From positions 61,396-125,395 of the forward strand of contig JBCCQA010000015.1 of the NCBI GenBank assembly GCA_039024635.1: 64,000 bases of DNA, read 5' to 3'. The notes under the pieces are model-generated. The model saw nothing but the letters and a program-made list of their open reading frames with translations, did no database searches and was not told the DNA's origin. Origin of the DNA: Kuafuiihalomonas sp039024635 (GTDB taxonomy: Bacteria; Myxococcota; Kuafuiibacteriia; Kuafuiibacteriales; Kuafuiibacteriaceae). The position numbers were made by a program, and so were the translations under genes. Positions 1 to 7,476 of the stretch are shown piece after piece (position 1 is the stretch's first letter; each line of letters begins with the position of its first letter).

Positions 1-92
1 CGGCTCATGTTAGCGTCTCGGCCGCCCATGCTGGTGCCCCCGAGAAGTCGCTCCAATCGTCGGCGAATGACCGGCCGGGAGACGGTCCCCAC

Positions 93-1073
93 ATGACCGG
101 GACACTCGTGGATACGCTCTTCGTCCTGCTGGGCTTCGGCTTTCTCGTCGTCGGGGGTGAAGCCCTGGTTCGGGGCGCAAGCGGCATCGCCTTGATCGCC
201 CGCGTGACCCCTGCGGTAGTCGGGCTCACCATCGTGTCCGCCGGAACCTCGATGCCGGAGCTGGTTGTCTCTCTGAACGCGGCCCTGAACGAAAGCCCAG
301 GCCTGGCGGTCGGCAACGCCGTAGGCTCCAACATCTTCAACGTGGGGGCGATCTTGGGCCTGACCGCCCTCGTCCGGCCTCTGCGGATCCTGGGCAACAC
401 CGTCCGCCTGGAGTGGCCGGTGATGATGCTAGCCGTCTTCCAGCTGCACCTGCTGATCCGCGACGGCGCCCTCGACCGTTTGGAGGGCGGCTTCTTGCTC
501 GGCGCCCTCATCGCCTTCGTGGCCTACACCGTCTTCGTGGGAGCCCGGGCAGCATCCGACCGCGAGACGGGGGACCTTCAGGCCCACGTCGCGACGGCCT
601 CATTCGGCCGCCGCGGCGGCGCCGCCTTGGCCCTCAACGGGGTCGCCGTCCTCATCGGAGCGCTGTGCCTGGCCGGAGGCTCTCAGACCCTGGTCTACGG
701 CGCTTCGAACCTGGCCCGTAGCTTCGGCGTCAGCGACACCGTCATCGGCCTCACCATCGTCGCCGCCGGGACCGGCACACCGGAGTTGGTGACCTCCCTC
801 GTGGCCGCCTTTCGAGAACGAGACGACATCGCGGTAGCCAACGTCTTGGGTTCCAACATCTTCAACGTCCTGGGCATCTTGGGCACGACAGCCTTGGTCT
901 TTCCCATCCAGGTCCCGACCGAGATCATCACCCGTGACAGCCCCTGGATGATCGCTTTCTGCCTCGTGCTCTTCCCATTGATGGCCACCGGTTCGCGCCT
1001 TCGACGACCGGAAGGCGGCCTGCTTCTGCTCGGCTTTCTCGCCTACATCGGCCTGCTCCTCCGGTCCGCCTGA
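93..1073 (+). CDS. Calcium/sodium (cation) antiporter, CaxA/YrbG type
   Basis: 326-residue inner-membrane cation/Ca2+ exchanger. The two inverted alpha repeats of the family are both clear: repeat 1 around residues 27-85 carries SAGTSMPELVVSL followed by GNAVGSNIFNVGAILG, and repeat 2 around residues 205-265 carries AAGTGTPELVTSL followed by ANVLGSNIFNVLGILG. The acidic Glu of each PEL motif and the Asn of each GSNIFN are the ion-binding residues known in the family. About ten hydrophobic segments and a normal family length fit a complete gene. It starts with ATG and ends 12 bases before a convergent lipoprotein gene. The ion actually moved cannot be read from sequence. I see no regulatory feature in the first 92 bases. 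Confidence 0.93.
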   Translation: MTGTLVDTLFVLLGFGFLVVGGEALVRGASGIALIARVTPAVVGLTIVSAGTSMPELVVSLNAALNESPGLAVGNAVGSNIFNVGAILGLTALVRPLRILGNTVRLEWPVMMLAVFQLHLLIRDGALDRLEGGFLLGALIAFVAYTVFVGARAASDRETGDLQAHVATASFGRRGGAALALNGVAVLIGALCLAGGSQTLVYGASNLARSFGVSDTVIGLTIVAAGTGTPELVTSLVAAFRERDDIAVANVLGSNIFNVLGILGTTALVFPIQVPTEIITRDSPWMIAFCLVLFPLMATGSRLRRPEGGLLLLGFLAYIGLLLRSA

Positions 1074-1085
1074 CGAGGCCCTCGC

Positions 1086-2402
1086 TCAGTCGCAGGTGCA
1101 GGACGCGGGCGGGATCCTCAAACCGTCGATGAGTCCCTCCGGCAGACAGGCCGACTCGCTGAAGGGCAGCGTAGCCGCGGCCATCGTACTGCAGTCCCGA
1201 CAGCAGACGTAGGAGGCCTCGCAGGTCCCAGCGCCGCAGCTTCGAGGCGTGCAGAAGCCACCGCCGCCGCCCGTCGACAAGCACATGAAGCCGGCGCTCG
1301 GACAATCGCCGTCGTCTTGGCACAGGGTGCCTGTCCCGTTTGGGGTCACGGTGAGCTGAGCACCGCCGCTCGTGCCGTCCGCGTACGGAATGTCAGCTAG
1401 GACCGGGTAGGTGATCATCGAGTAGTTCTGCTGCAGCGCAGCCAGGCGATGGTAGGCCCCGGCCTTACGGGTCTCGTCGTCGAGCAAGGCCTCGAACCCG
1501 GCTAAGCTGGACATGCGCATGATCTGAACCTCGTCCCAGCCCGTGGGCGTACCGATGAGCGTACCCCGCACCTGGAAGTTGCCCCTTGGATAGTGACCCA
1601 AGGCGAGTGACGCGTCTTGCCCACTCCCCTGGTACAGCGCCCAAGCCTCGGCCCCCGTTCGTTCGGACTCCTCGGCGTCCGGCTCGTAGTGGGCGATGTC
1701 GTGGAAGTCCATCACGTGAATGATGTCGAAGGCCGGATCATCTTCGGTCGGCGGATAGGCCGCCTCGGACTGGTCCGGATCGACGGGCGCCGGGGCGGGC
1801 AGAAGTTCAGTGAACATCACGAGGGTGGTCTCGACGCCGGCGTCCTTGTGGATGCTTCGCTCCTGAAATCCGGGGTCCATGGTCATGGCGAGGAAGGCGG
1901 CGGGACACGGATACTCGACGATGGCCACTTCTTCCCAGAGGACCTCATCCCCGTCGAGCTGTTGGTCGACGCCGGTGCTGAAGACGACCCGAGCACCTAT
2001 GGCGGCCAGGAACTCGGTCGGGCTGTAGAGCGCGTTCGCTTCTCGGCCCGTCAGATCGGCCTGCCGTCCGTCGGCATAGACGGCCTGTTCCCGAAACTTG
2101 ATCAGGTTGACCATGTAGAAGGGGCCTTCGGCCGGAGTCGACAGCAACACCTGGAGCTGGTCGATGTTCATCTCGAGGCTCCCGGCGCCGGCGCCACCGG
2201 ACGCGCTGCCGCTCAGGGCCTGCACGGTCGCCTGGGCCCGGGCGGGATCGACACAGATCTCGGGAGAGAGCTCGATCGAGGGCGTCATCTCCACGTCCGT
2301 ACCTTCGGTCTGCCCCCCCGAGGGCTCCGTTGGGTCGTCGGTGCCTCCACAAGCGACGAGAAAGCAGAAGAAGAGGCGGGCTGAGCGCAAAGTCTTGTTC
2401 AT
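1086..2402 (-). CDS. Secreted lipoprotein with two DUF1330-like domains and a Cys-rich tail
   Basis: 438-residue predicted lipoprotein. I chose the ATG at 2402 because AGGAGG lies four bases upstream and because the signal peptide MNKTLRSARLFFCFLVACGG then begins the protein, with lipobox LVAC. After a short Asp/Glu/Thr linker there are two dimeric alpha/beta-barrel-like repeats resembling DUF1330. The first contains YMVNLIKFREQ and an EYPCPAAFLAM segment; the second contains HVMDFHDIAHY. The last 90 residues are Cys-rich, with GTLCQDDGDCPSAGFMC and VCCRDC, and resemble small disulfide knots common in myxobacterial surface lipoproteins. The DUF1330 call is by motif memory. DUF1330 proteins are usually cytoplasmic, so an exported double-domain version is unusual. 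Function unknown. Confidence 0.72.
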   Translation of the reverse strand: MNKTLRSARLFFCFLVACGGTDDPTEPSGGQTEGTDVEMTPSIELSPEICVDPARAQATVQALSGSASGGAGAGSLEMNIDQLQVLLSTPAEGPFYMVNLIKFREQAVYADGRQADLTGREANALYSPTEFLAAIGARVVFSTGVDQQLDGDEVLWEEVAIVEYPCPAAFLAMTMDPGFQERSIHKDAGVETTLVMFTELLPAPAPVDPDQSEAAYPPTEDDPAFDIIHVMDFHDIAHYEPDAEESERTGAEAWALYQGSGQDASLALGHYPRGNFQVRGTLIGTPTGWDEVQIMRMSSLAGFEALLDDETRKAGAYHRLAALQQNYSMITYPVLADIPYADGTSGGAQLTVTPNGTGTLCQDDGDCPSAGFMCLSTGGGGGFCTPRSCGAGTCEASYVCCRDCSTMAAATLPFSESACLPEGLIDGLRIPPASCTCD

Positions 2403-2520
2403 GGGTCCTCCTGGGCCGCTCACTGGGATCCGGCCACCTGGGAAGCGTGACCTAGACCTGTTGAGGAACTGTTGACGGTCGCTCGTCGAAGGGTGGCGGG
2501 GTCCATGTTTTCAGACGATC

Positions 2521-2678
2521 GGGCAGGGCCAAGCGAACACCGATGCCTTTCCAGAGCGGAGCGGTCTACGTCTTCACGGGCTCAGGAAGCACTTGGCGGC
2601 AGATGGCGTACATCAAAGACTCGAACTCAGACCCGGGCGAGCTGTTCGGCTGGAGCTTGGCCCCGCTCGACGACACTA
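2521..2678 (+). pseudogene. Relic fragment of an FG-GAP (integrin-alpha-like) repeat protein
   Basis: Translation from 2552 reads QSGAVYVFTGSGSTW, then QMAYIKDSNSD and FGWSLAPLDDT, which is the characteristic FG-GAP repeat pattern (GAVYVF...W...A.LK...FGWSVA). Immediately upstream the matching sequence GQGQANTDAF lies in another frame (2521-2550), so one extra base at about 2551 separates the halves. The similarity stops at about 2678, where the minus-strand Yip1-like gene ends. There is no start codon, signal peptide or second repeat. It is best read as a decayed piece of a once longer surface protein. Confidence 0.6.
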
Positions 2679-3260
2679 TGCCAAGTCTTCGCCGACTTCG
2701 GCTTCCGACAGGTGAACGGAGGCCTCCGTGGGTCCGCGCCACAGCTCCCTTAGAAGCAGGAACCAGAGCACCCCTGACCAGGTGAAGGCGACGAGGAGCC
2801 GAAGCAGGAGCACCGAAGGCGGACCGGCCAGGCGGTGGTGGGGGAGGAAGCGAAGGTCCAAGCCCAGGGCGTCGAGCAGCGCCCCTGCGCAGGCCAGGTA
2901 GACGAAAGGGAGCCCAGCCAGGAGGGCGGCGTCAGCGGCGCGGTCGGCGCCGGCTGGGTGACGACCGCTCCGACGGGCCCAAACCCCGAAGGCGGCGCAA
3001 GCGATGGCGACCACGCCCAAGGGCAGCCATTGCCCCATGAAGCTCTGCACCAACATGGAAGCGCCGGAGCCCAAGTCTACCCGGGCCACCAGGAAGGCGT
3101 GGCCCACGCGGATGGGCTCAACCACCGCCGTCACGAGGATGAGCCACGGGAGCACGTCCCCGGCGCCGCCCCCGGCGCCACTGAGGACCGAGCGAAGAGC
3201 GTCGACGGGGGAAAGGACGATGGCGCCCAGCCGCTCGAAGTGAGCCAGGAGCCGATTCAT
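2676..3260 (-). CDS. Yip1-like integral membrane protein
   Basis: 194-residue protein beginning MNRLLAHFERLGAIVLSP. The start at 3260 shares one base with the stop codon of the upstream gene (TGATG), so the two are translationally linked. About five hydrophobic segments are visible, for example WLILVTAVV, GVVAIACAAFGVWA, ALLAGLPFVYLACAGALL and a C-terminal WSGVLWFLLLREL. The N-terminal SPVDALRS helix followed by a five-helix bundle is the usual layout of bacterial Yip1/YckC-type proteins found in myxobacteria. No catalytic residues are evident. The family call is by architecture; the job is unknown, and coupling to the upstream secreted protein hints at a membrane role for that product. Confidence 0.6.
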   Translation of the reverse strand: MNRLLAHFERLGAIVLSPVDALRSVLSGAGGGAGDVLPWLILVTAVVEPIRVGHAFLVARVDLGSGASMLVQSFMGQWLPLGVVAIACAAFGVWARRSGRHPAGADRAADAALLAGLPFVYLACAGALLDALGLDLRFLPHHRLAGPPSVLLLRLLVAFTWSGVLWFLLLRELWRGPTEASVHLSEAEVGEDLA

Positions 3261-5425
3261 CAAGCGGCGCTTCGCCGCCTTAGCATCACCGCACCGGCGA
3301 AGAGCAGCCACAGCATGAGAGAGCCCGAAGTCGACGCGCAGCCGCCGCCGTCGTCGTCCCCGTCCTCTCCGCCGCCGCTTCCGTTGCCGCCGCCGGAGCC
3401 GTTACCTGGATCCGGAAGGTCGGGCACGCCGGGGCATCCGGGCAGCAGGTCGATGATCTCTAGATCGTCGACGCCGGCCTCCACGTTGATGTTGCCCGGA
3501 TCTTCGATGGCAAAGCGGAAGACCATTCGGTTCGAAGGCTCCACGCCCGCGTCCCTGAGGTCGATCTCCAAACGCTCCCACTCCTCGGTGGTCGTGATGG
3601 TGGCGGTGGCCACCTGGGTGAAGCTTGCGCCGCCGTCATTCGAGGCCGAAACGATGAGAGGCGTCTCGTTGACCTCGGCGCCGCCCACCGCGGCGAAGTT
3701 GAAGGCGTTCCGCCAGTACGAGAAGCGGAGCCGGGGCTTGCGGGTGTCGCCGATGGCGAAGACGGGACTCTGCAGGGTGGTCACGCCGTCATCCAGGTCG
3801 CCGCTGGAGAAGGTGGACCCGGCCCGGGGGTTGGTCATGAAGGCCAAGGTGGACTCGTCGCCCAGGGTGGCGTCGCGGTCGGGCTGGGTCAGACCCACGC
3901 CGGGGCTGACCACGGGCTCGGGGATCCCGAGCTCCCAGGTCCCGCGAACGGCCTGATCCGTCCCGTCCGGGTTCACGACCCAGTTGGGCGCCTCGTCCAG
4001 GGCGTCGAAGCGGACCTGCTCGGTCCCGATGGGGATGGAGATGATCTCTCCCAGGCGGGGGCCTTCCTGAAGGACCAGGGACACCCGAATCTCCACCGAC
4101 TGGTTGCACTCGTCGAGGTTGACGCTGAACCCGATGGGCGTGGGCAGCTGGACCGTTTGGCCTTGGGGCACGTCGGGAAGATTCTGGCTCGCGTTGCTCA
4201 ATGTGATGCCGGAGCTGATGGCCGAGACCTCGATTCGGGCGCCGGCCGCGGCGCCGCTGCCCACGTTGCGGATCTCGAGGTTGAGGTTCACGTCCTCGCC
4301 CGGCGCGACCAAGTTGTCGTTGTCGTCGGTGATGACCACGTCGTCCACAGCAAGCAGAGGCTCGGGGCAGCGCTCCGAGGTCCTGGTGCAGATGGTGACG
4401 CCGGTCCAAGCTTGCCAGGAGGCGGGGAAGGCGTCGGCCAGATCGTTCAGGAAGTCGATGTCGTCCTCGAAGTTGAGCCGGCTCTCGCCCGGCCGGGTTA
4501 GGAGCACGAAGGCGACCCGCTGGTAGGGCAGGTTGGCGATGGCAGGTGGGTTGCGCTGACCGGTTCCCTCCAAGACGTCCTCGATGGTCACCGGCTCCGA
4601 ATCGGCGGCGATGACGTCGCCGGGCATGAGATCGGAGTTGGCGCCCACTGGCAGACCGCCCTGGGTCGCGCCCACCAGGCGGAAAAAGGGCGGCACTTCG
4701 TCGGCGCCGATGAAGCCCATCAAGTAGAGGTCGAGAGGGGCGAAGCTCGGAGGCGTATTGACGACCCGGAAGGTACCATCGCCCTGATCCTCCAGATCGA
4801 CGCCTCCGAACAGGGAGCCGCCGGAGTCGACGATGTTGGACCAGCCGTCGTCGCCGACCAGACCGAGCGGATCCGCGCCGGGAAGCAGCGGGCTGAAAAG
4901 CCATCGCTGGGCGAGGCGTCGGGCGATGAGCTGATGGAACTCGCCTTGGGGTTCGTTGAGCGAGTCCAGGCTCCCGCCCCCGGCGAGAAGCTCAGGCGTG
5001 TTGGCATAGATGAAGCCCGACACCCGGGCCCGGTTCGACAGCTCCCAGTCTTCTCGGAAGTCCACATCTTCCCCGGACTCGAGACCGATGCCGTCTACGT
5101 CCTGCTGGATGCGGGTGTAGATCATCTGGGTGTCGACAGGGTTCATCAGCGGGTCGGGGAAGCCGTCGTCGCGGAAGGTGGGAAAGACGATATAGGCGTC
5201 GTAGCTCTCGCCAATTTCTTCGGCGATCAGTCCGCTCAGGATCTGTCGCTGATCCTCGTTGGCGAAAATGAGCTGGTTGGGCGGCGTCCCGAAGGTCGTA
5301 ACCAGCCCCGGCCGATTTACGAGGATGATCTCGCCTTCGCGGGAGACCTGGGCGTGGGCGTACGAAGTCACCCCTAGGGAAAGGCCGAGGATGGCGCCGG
5401 ATACTGCTCTCAAATGACGGGTCAT
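3260..5425 (-). CDS. Secreted MYXO-CTERM protein with degenerate metalloprotease-like region and CARDB domain
   Basis: 721-residue exported protein. I chose the ATG at 5425, giving signal peptide MTRHLRAVSGAILGLSLGVT ending AHA. Residues about 25-270 resemble a myxobacterial secreted-peptidase family from memory: GGSLFGG..., DQGDGTFR, and SFAPLDLYLMGF. The usual HExxH-RW zinc helix is replaced by ARRLAQRW, so the catalytic His and Glu are missing. Residues about 360-470 look like a CARDB/Ig-type adhesion domain (LVAPGEDVNLNLEIRNVG). A C-terminal jelly-roll-like region and a Gly/Ser/Asp linker follow. The last 30 residues are Cys, hydrophobic helix, RRR, a MYXO-CTERM sorting signal known from Myxococcota. 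Likely surface-displayed and not a working protease. Confidence 0.72.
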   Translation of the reverse strand: MTRHLRAVSGAILGLSLGVTSYAHAQVSREGEIILVNRPGLVTTFGTPPNQLIFANEDQRQILSGLIAEEIGESYDAYIVFPTFRDDGFPDPLMNPVDTQMIYTRIQQDVDGIGLESGEDVDFREDWELSNRARVSGFIYANTPELLAGGGSLDSLNEPQGEFHQLIARRLAQRWLFSPLLPGADPLGLVGDDGWSNIVDSGGSLFGGVDLEDQGDGTFRVVNTPPSFAPLDLYLMGFIGADEVPPFFRLVGATQGGLPVGANSDLMPGDVIAADSEPVTIEDVLEGTGQRNPPAIANLPYQRVAFVLLTRPGESRLNFEDDIDFLNDLADAFPASWQAWTGVTICTRTSERCPEPLLAVDDVVITDDNDNLVAPGEDVNLNLEIRNVGSGAAAGARIEVSAISSGITLSNASQNLPDVPQGQTVQLPTPIGFSVNLDECNQSVEIRVSLVLQEGPRLGEIISIPIGTEQVRFDALDEAPNWVVNPDGTDQAVRGTWELGIPEPVVSPGVGLTQPDRDATLGDESTLAFMTNPRAGSTFSSGDLDDGVTTLQSPVFAIGDTRKPRLRFSYWRNAFNFAAVGGAEVNETPLIVSASNDGGASFTQVATATITTTEEWERLEIDLRDAGVEPSNRMVFRFAIEDPGNINVEAGVDDLEIIDLLPGCPGVPDLPDPGNGSGGGNGSGGGEDGDDDGGGCASTSGSLMLWLLFAGAVMLRRRSAA

Positions 5426-5543
5426 GGCGTTCTCGAAGCCCGCGGTCGGCGGACGGGTGGTTGTCACCCGCCCGAACAGGGATTTCAACCCAGGATCGCG
5501 GCGCTCGACCTAAGGGATGTCGCCAGGCGAGCTTTCTGATTGC

Positions 5544-6665
5544 ATGACGGACGTGGAGTCGACCCCGATCGTCGTCCAGAAGTACGGAGGATCCTCCGTC
5601 GCCGACCCCGACATGATTCAGACCGTCGCCGAACGGGTCGTGGCCCGTCGGCAAGCAGGCAAAAACCTCGTGGTCGTGGTCTCGGCCATGGGGAAAGCCA
5701 CGGACGACCTCCTGAGCATGGCACGCCGAGTCGCGTCCGAGCCCGACCGCCGGGAGCTGGACATGCTCCTGACCGTCGGGGAGCGGGTGTCGATGGCCCT
5801 CCTGGCCATGGCCATCCGGGCCCGAGGTCTGGAAGCGGTCTCCCTGACCGGCTCTCAGTCCGGCATCCTGACCTCGGCCAGCCACACTCGGGCCCGGGTG
5901 ATGGAGGTTCGCCCTTTTCGCATCCTCGACGAGCTGGAGCGGGGGCGAATCGTTATCGTGGCCGGCTACCAGGGGGTCAGCTACCAGCGAGAGATCACCA
6001 GCCTGGGCCGCGGAGGCTCGGACACGACCGCGGTGGCGCTGGCCGCCGCGCTGAACGCAGAGGCTTGCGAGATCTATTCTGACGTAGACGGGGTCCTCAG
6101 CGCCGACCCACGAGTGGTGCCCGAGGCCACCCGACTGGCCGAGCTGGACTACGACAGCATGCAAGCCATGGCCCGAGCAGGGGCCAAAGTCCTGAACGCT
6201 CAGGCCGTGGCCTTCGCCAAGGACAAAGGCATAGCCATCTACGCGAGGAAGACCGGGAGCGCCGAGGCCGGAACCGTCGTCCGCCGAGATGCGCCGCAGC
6301 TCCAAGGACCGACCGCCGTTGCCCACGCCCGAAACCAGTGGCTGGTGCAGGAAGGGCCCCAAGTCCCGGCCGGCCTGATCCGCCGGAGCTTCCGGAACGC
6401 GGGCGGGACGTGGGTCCACCTGGTTGACGGCGTCGACCTCGAAGGCCCACCCGGACCGAAGGCGATAGCGGTGGGGACCTGTACCCTCATCGGCGTCGAG
6501 CTGGACCATCGCCAGGCCGAAGCCACCCTATCCTCGGCGGGCTTGGAGCTGGACCTCGCCTGGGCCACCGAGATGGACCTCAGCTTCGTGGTGGACGAGG
6601 CCCGGGTCGAGGACGGGGTGCGAGCGCTCCACGCGACTTGCGTCCACCCTTCAGATTCGGGATGA
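5544..6665 (+). CDS. lysC: Aspartate kinase, with divergent C-terminal regulatory region
   Basis: 373-residue aspartokinase, which phosphorylates L-aspartate as the first step to Lys, Thr, Met and diaminopimelate. The amino-acid kinase fold is plain: VVQKYGGSSVAD at the N-terminus (ATP/aspartate Lys), VVVSAMGKATDDLL, LTVGERVSMALLA, GRGGSDTTAVALAAAL and EIYSDVDGVLSADPR. I preferred the ATG at 5544 over upstream 5517 because the kinase motif begins soon after it. The C-terminal 130 residues should form two ACT domains but are short and hard to align, so feedback regulation may be altered. csrA starts seven bases after the stop, so the three genes probably form one transcript. Confidence 0.92.
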   Translation: MTDVESTPIVVQKYGGSSVADPDMIQTVAERVVARRQAGKNLVVVVSAMGKATDDLLSMARRVASEPDRRELDMLLTVGERVSMALLAMAIRARGLEAVSLTGSQSGILTSASHTRARVMEVRPFRILDELERGRIVIVAGYQGVSYQREITSLGRGGSDTTAVALAAALNAEACEIYSDVDGVLSADPRVVPEATRLAELDYDSMQAMARAGAKVLNAQAVAFAKDKGIAIYARKTGSAEAGTVVRRDAPQLQGPTAVAHARNQWLVQEGPQVPAGLIRRSFRNAGGTWVHLVDGVDLEGPPGPKAIAVGTCTLIGVELDHRQAEATLSSAGLELDLAWATEMDLSFVVDEARVEDGVRALHATCVHPSDSG

Positions 6666-6672
6666 CCCCAGG

Positions 6673-6903
6673 GTGCTCTCGCTCGCCCGTCGCCAAGGAG
6701 AACGGATCCGCATCGGAGAGGACATCGTCCTGGTCGTCCGCGAGATCAGAGGCAAACACGTCAAGCTCGGCATCGAAGCGCCATCCCACATCCGCGTCCT
6801 GCGAGAGGAGATCTACCAGGAGCTTCGAGACGCCAATCAGGCCGCCGCCCGACATGAGGGTCTGCCCAAGGCCTTGACCCGGCTCGACAAGGCCAAGCCA
6901 TGA
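6673..6903 (+). CDS. csrA: Carbon storage regulator CsrA (RNA-binding)
   Basis: 76-residue CsrA/RsmA post-transcriptional regulator, which binds GGA-containing mRNA leaders and blocks or stabilises translation. Starting at GTG 6673 the protein reads MLSLARRQGERIRIGEDIVL, then GKHVKLGIEAPSHIRVLREEIY, matching the family throughout, with the conserved RNA-contacting REEIY segment. The first residues differ slightly from the common MLVLSRK form. The stop overlaps the fliW start (ATGA). CsrA is antagonised by FliW in bacteria that keep the pair together, so the overlap supports a functional partner-switch. The gene sits behind aspartate kinase, away from any flagellar gene in this window. Confidence 0.95.
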   Translation: MLSLARRQGERIRIGEDIVLVVREIRGKHVKLGIEAPSHIRVLREEIYQELRDANQAAARHEGLPKALTRLDKAKP

Positions 6904-7361
6904 AGTTGAAGAGCCTTCGCTTCGGTGAGCTGGAGCTGCCCGACGACCGGGTGATCCACTTCCCCGACGGCCTGCCTGGCTTTCGGAGCCTGGACTGGGT
7001 CCTCCTTCATCAAGAAGACATGCCGGTCGTGAGCTGGCTGCAGGCCGTCGATGAGCCCGACGTGGCCCTGATGACCATCGACCCCGTCGACCTCGGTCTG
7101 GCCGACTATCGCCCCGTCCCACCCGAGGAGGCGATGGCCATTTTGGAGGTCAAGGACCCCCAAGCACTCTCGGTCCGGATCATCATTCGTCGGGCCGACG
7201 ACGAAGAGCACCTTCGCCTCAATCTCTTCGCGCCCCTCTTCTTCGACGTGAAGCGACGGGTGGGCCTTCAGGTGCCTCTGATCGGCAGTGACTACCCGGT
7301 CTCGGCTCTTTGGCCCCCCGAGCTCGAAGACCCAGACCCAGCCGAGCATGACGAGGCCTGA
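6900..7361 (+). CDS. fliW: Flagellar assembly factor FliW, CsrA antagonist
   Basis: 153-residue FliW. Recognisable segments are MKLKSLRFGELELPDDRVIHFPDGLPGF near the start (quoted in two parts in the family as the strand core and FPDGLPGF), PVVSWLQAVDEPDVALMTIDP, and LNLFAPLFFDVKRRVGLQVPL. In other bacteria FliW binds CsrA allosterically and, when flagellin is exported, is freed from flagellin to do so. The ATG overlaps the csrA stop by four bases, giving coupled translation. No flagellin or other flagellar gene lies in the window, so whether its partner here is flagellin cannot be judged. Confidence 0.93.
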   Translation: MKLKSLRFGELELPDDRVIHFPDGLPGFRSLDWVLLHQEDMPVVSWLQAVDEPDVALMTIDPVDLGLADYRPVPPEEAMAILEVKDPQALSVRIIIRRADDEEHLRLNLFAPLFFDVKRRVGLQVPLIGSDYPVSALWPPELEDPDPAEHDEA

Positions 7362-7476
7362 TCCACGCTCCGGCGGCCGGCCACGGGAAGACCTATCCAG
7401 CCCTGTCGCCAGAGCGAGGAGGAGCGATCGTCATCCTTCGTTGACCCAGCTGGCCAGCCCGTTGGTAGTAGACCTC

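Noticed and set aside
4992..6509. Long minus-strand frame across the aspartate kinase gene
   Set aside because: Shadow of the aspartate kinase and the MYXO-CTERM gene; composition is Gly/Arg/His-heavy with no fold.
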